DNA from: WVZL01 sp041862375
GTDB lineage: Bacteria > Acidobacteriota > Aminicenantia > Aminicenantales > Aminicenantaceae
Length of the DNA stretch: 64,000 nucleotides
Reading direction: 5' to 3'
Assembly (NCBI GenBank): GCA_041862375.1
Contig: JBGVTE010000058.1
Location: 1 to 64,000, forward strand
A program made the translations under genes and the position numbers. How positions within the stretch are numbered: the stretch's first letter is position 1; each line of letters starts with the position of its first letter. Below, in pieces: positions 63,378 to 64,000 of the stretch. The notes under the pieces were generated by a model. That model was not told where the DNA came from. It was given only the letters and a program-made list of their open reading frames with translations, and ran no database searches.

Positions 63378-64000
63378 ATTAAGAAAGAAAGAGGTTTTCA
63401 GCCAGCACAAGTTTTGGCCATCAGTTTCTTTGCTGCTATCTTGGTGGGGACATTACTTTTACTACTTCCCATCAGCACGAAATCAGGCCATATTTCTGTT
63501 ATTGATGCCCTGTTCACTTCTACATCTGCAGTTTGTGTTACCGGGCTTGTGGTTCAGGATACTCCTGCCTATTTCACTCTAACCGGCCAGATAATCATCT
63601 TAGTATTGTTTCAGCTCGGTGGTTTGGGAATTATGACCTTCTCAACTCTCTTTCTTCTAGCTGCGGGAAAGCGAATATCCATTAAAGATAAGATTATTGT
63701 TCAGGAGGGTTTTTACCATGGAGTTCCCAAGGATTTCAAATCATTAATAAAAAACATATTTTACTTTACACTCATTATTGAGTTTGTGGGGTTCCTCTCA
63801 CTGTTCCTGCGTTGGCAAAAAGATTTTACATTGACTAAAGCTCTCTATTATTCTCTCTTCCACTCTGTATCTGCTTTTTGTAACGCTGGGTTTTCTCTCT
63901 TCAGCGAAAGTCTTATCACCTATAAGGGAGATATCTGGATAAACATAACCTTCATATTTTTAATAGTTCTGGGGGGGCTAGGATTTTTAGTTCTCCAGGA
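63378..64000 (+). CDS. Potassium uptake protein TrkH/KtrB family, partial
   Basis: Runs off the right edge; 207 codons are visible. The frame opens after a TAG at 63363 and contains no ATG, GTG or TTG before a TTG at 63414. AGAGGAGAG (63364-63372) is placed for a start at ATT 63378 (7-nt gap from GGAG) or CTG 63375; homologues begin with a charged stretch and PAQVLA, as here KKERGFQPAQVLA. Selectivity-loop motifs TSAVCVTGL and HSVSAFCNAGFSLF and several membrane helices identify the K+ channel subunit. Its TrkA/KtrA partner would lie to the right. Confidence 0.85.
   Translation, partial: MKKERGFQPAQVLAISFFAAILVGTLLLLLPISTKSGHISVIDALFTSTSAVCVTGLVVQDTPAYFTLTGQIIILVLFQLGGLGIMTFSTLFLLAAGKRISIKDKIIVQEGFYHGVPKDFKSLIKNIFYFTLIIEFVGFLSLFLRWQKDFTLTKALYYSLFHSVSAFCNAGFSLFSESLITYKGDIWINITFIFLIVLGGLGFLVLQ

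Overview
The window is about 64 kb of AT-rich, gene-dense bacterial DNA. It encodes a diderm (outer-membrane, LPS-type) bacterium: there are genes for lipid A (LpxK, LpxL), heptose (GmhA), LPS transport (LptE, an LptC/LptA fusion, LptB), Tol-Pal, and type IV pili. Several traits together recall uncultured Acidobacteria-like lineages such as Candidatus Aminicenantes: a VPS10/BNR-repeat protein, HprK beside RpoN and a sugar-permease-free PTS, and a divergent ATP-type PEP carboxykinase. That placement is inference. No rRNA, tRNA, CRISPR array, prophage or intact transposase was seen.

Layout. 1-10.5 kb holds a small ORF, a PilX-like minor pilin gene on the minus strand, a transglutaminase-like lipoprotein, and the pilus block pilB-pilT-pilC-pilS-pilR-pilA; pilA has a near-perfect sigma-54 promoter and upstream tandem palindromes. 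10.8-12 kb holds plsC-like and gmhA. 12-17.7 kb (minus) holds a flotillin, an aspartate aminotransferase fused to a degenerate PEPCK-like domain, and a catalytically complete PEPCK. 17.9-21.6 kb (minus) holds lpxK, lpxL, rph and a UDP-glucuronate decarboxylase. 21.8-24.7 kb holds a broken VPS10/BNR gene flanked by palindromic repeats, then an unknown lipoprotein. 24.8-35.3 kb (minus) holds methylmalonyl-CoA mutase, comEC, a small periplasmic protein, enolase, YtxH/DUF948 proteins and a cobalamin-type ABC transporter. 35.5-42 kb holds leuS-lptE-holA, rpsT (minus) and murJ-dtd. 42-46 kb (minus) holds ftsY-ribD-ribE-ribBA. 46-57.2 kb holds recJ-lptCA-lptB-rpoN-hpf-ptsN-hprK-rapZ-EIIA(Man)-HPr-ptsI. 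57.2-63.1 kb (minus) holds a cupin gene and tolQ-tolR-tolA-tolB-pal-cpoB-ssb. 63.4 kb to the end is a partial trkH/ktrB.

How the genes connect. RpoN made at 50.4 kb plus PilS/PilR should drive pilA from the sigma-54 promoter; PilB/PilT/PilC and ComEC together suggest pilus-linked DNA uptake. EI, HPr, EIIA(Man), EIIA(Ntr), HprK and RapZ form a regulatory phosphorelay without a sugar permease in the window. The BtuFCD-like importer could supply B12 to the B12-dependent mutase nearby.

Most notable: (1) the aminotransferase-pseudoPEPCK fusion next to an intact PEPCK; (2) pilA regulatory architecture; (3) dispersed inverted-repeat elements of two classes; (4) a recurrent pattern of promoters placed so close to the start codon that the mRNAs should be leaderless or nearly so; (5) a trkH that appears to start at a non-standard codon.
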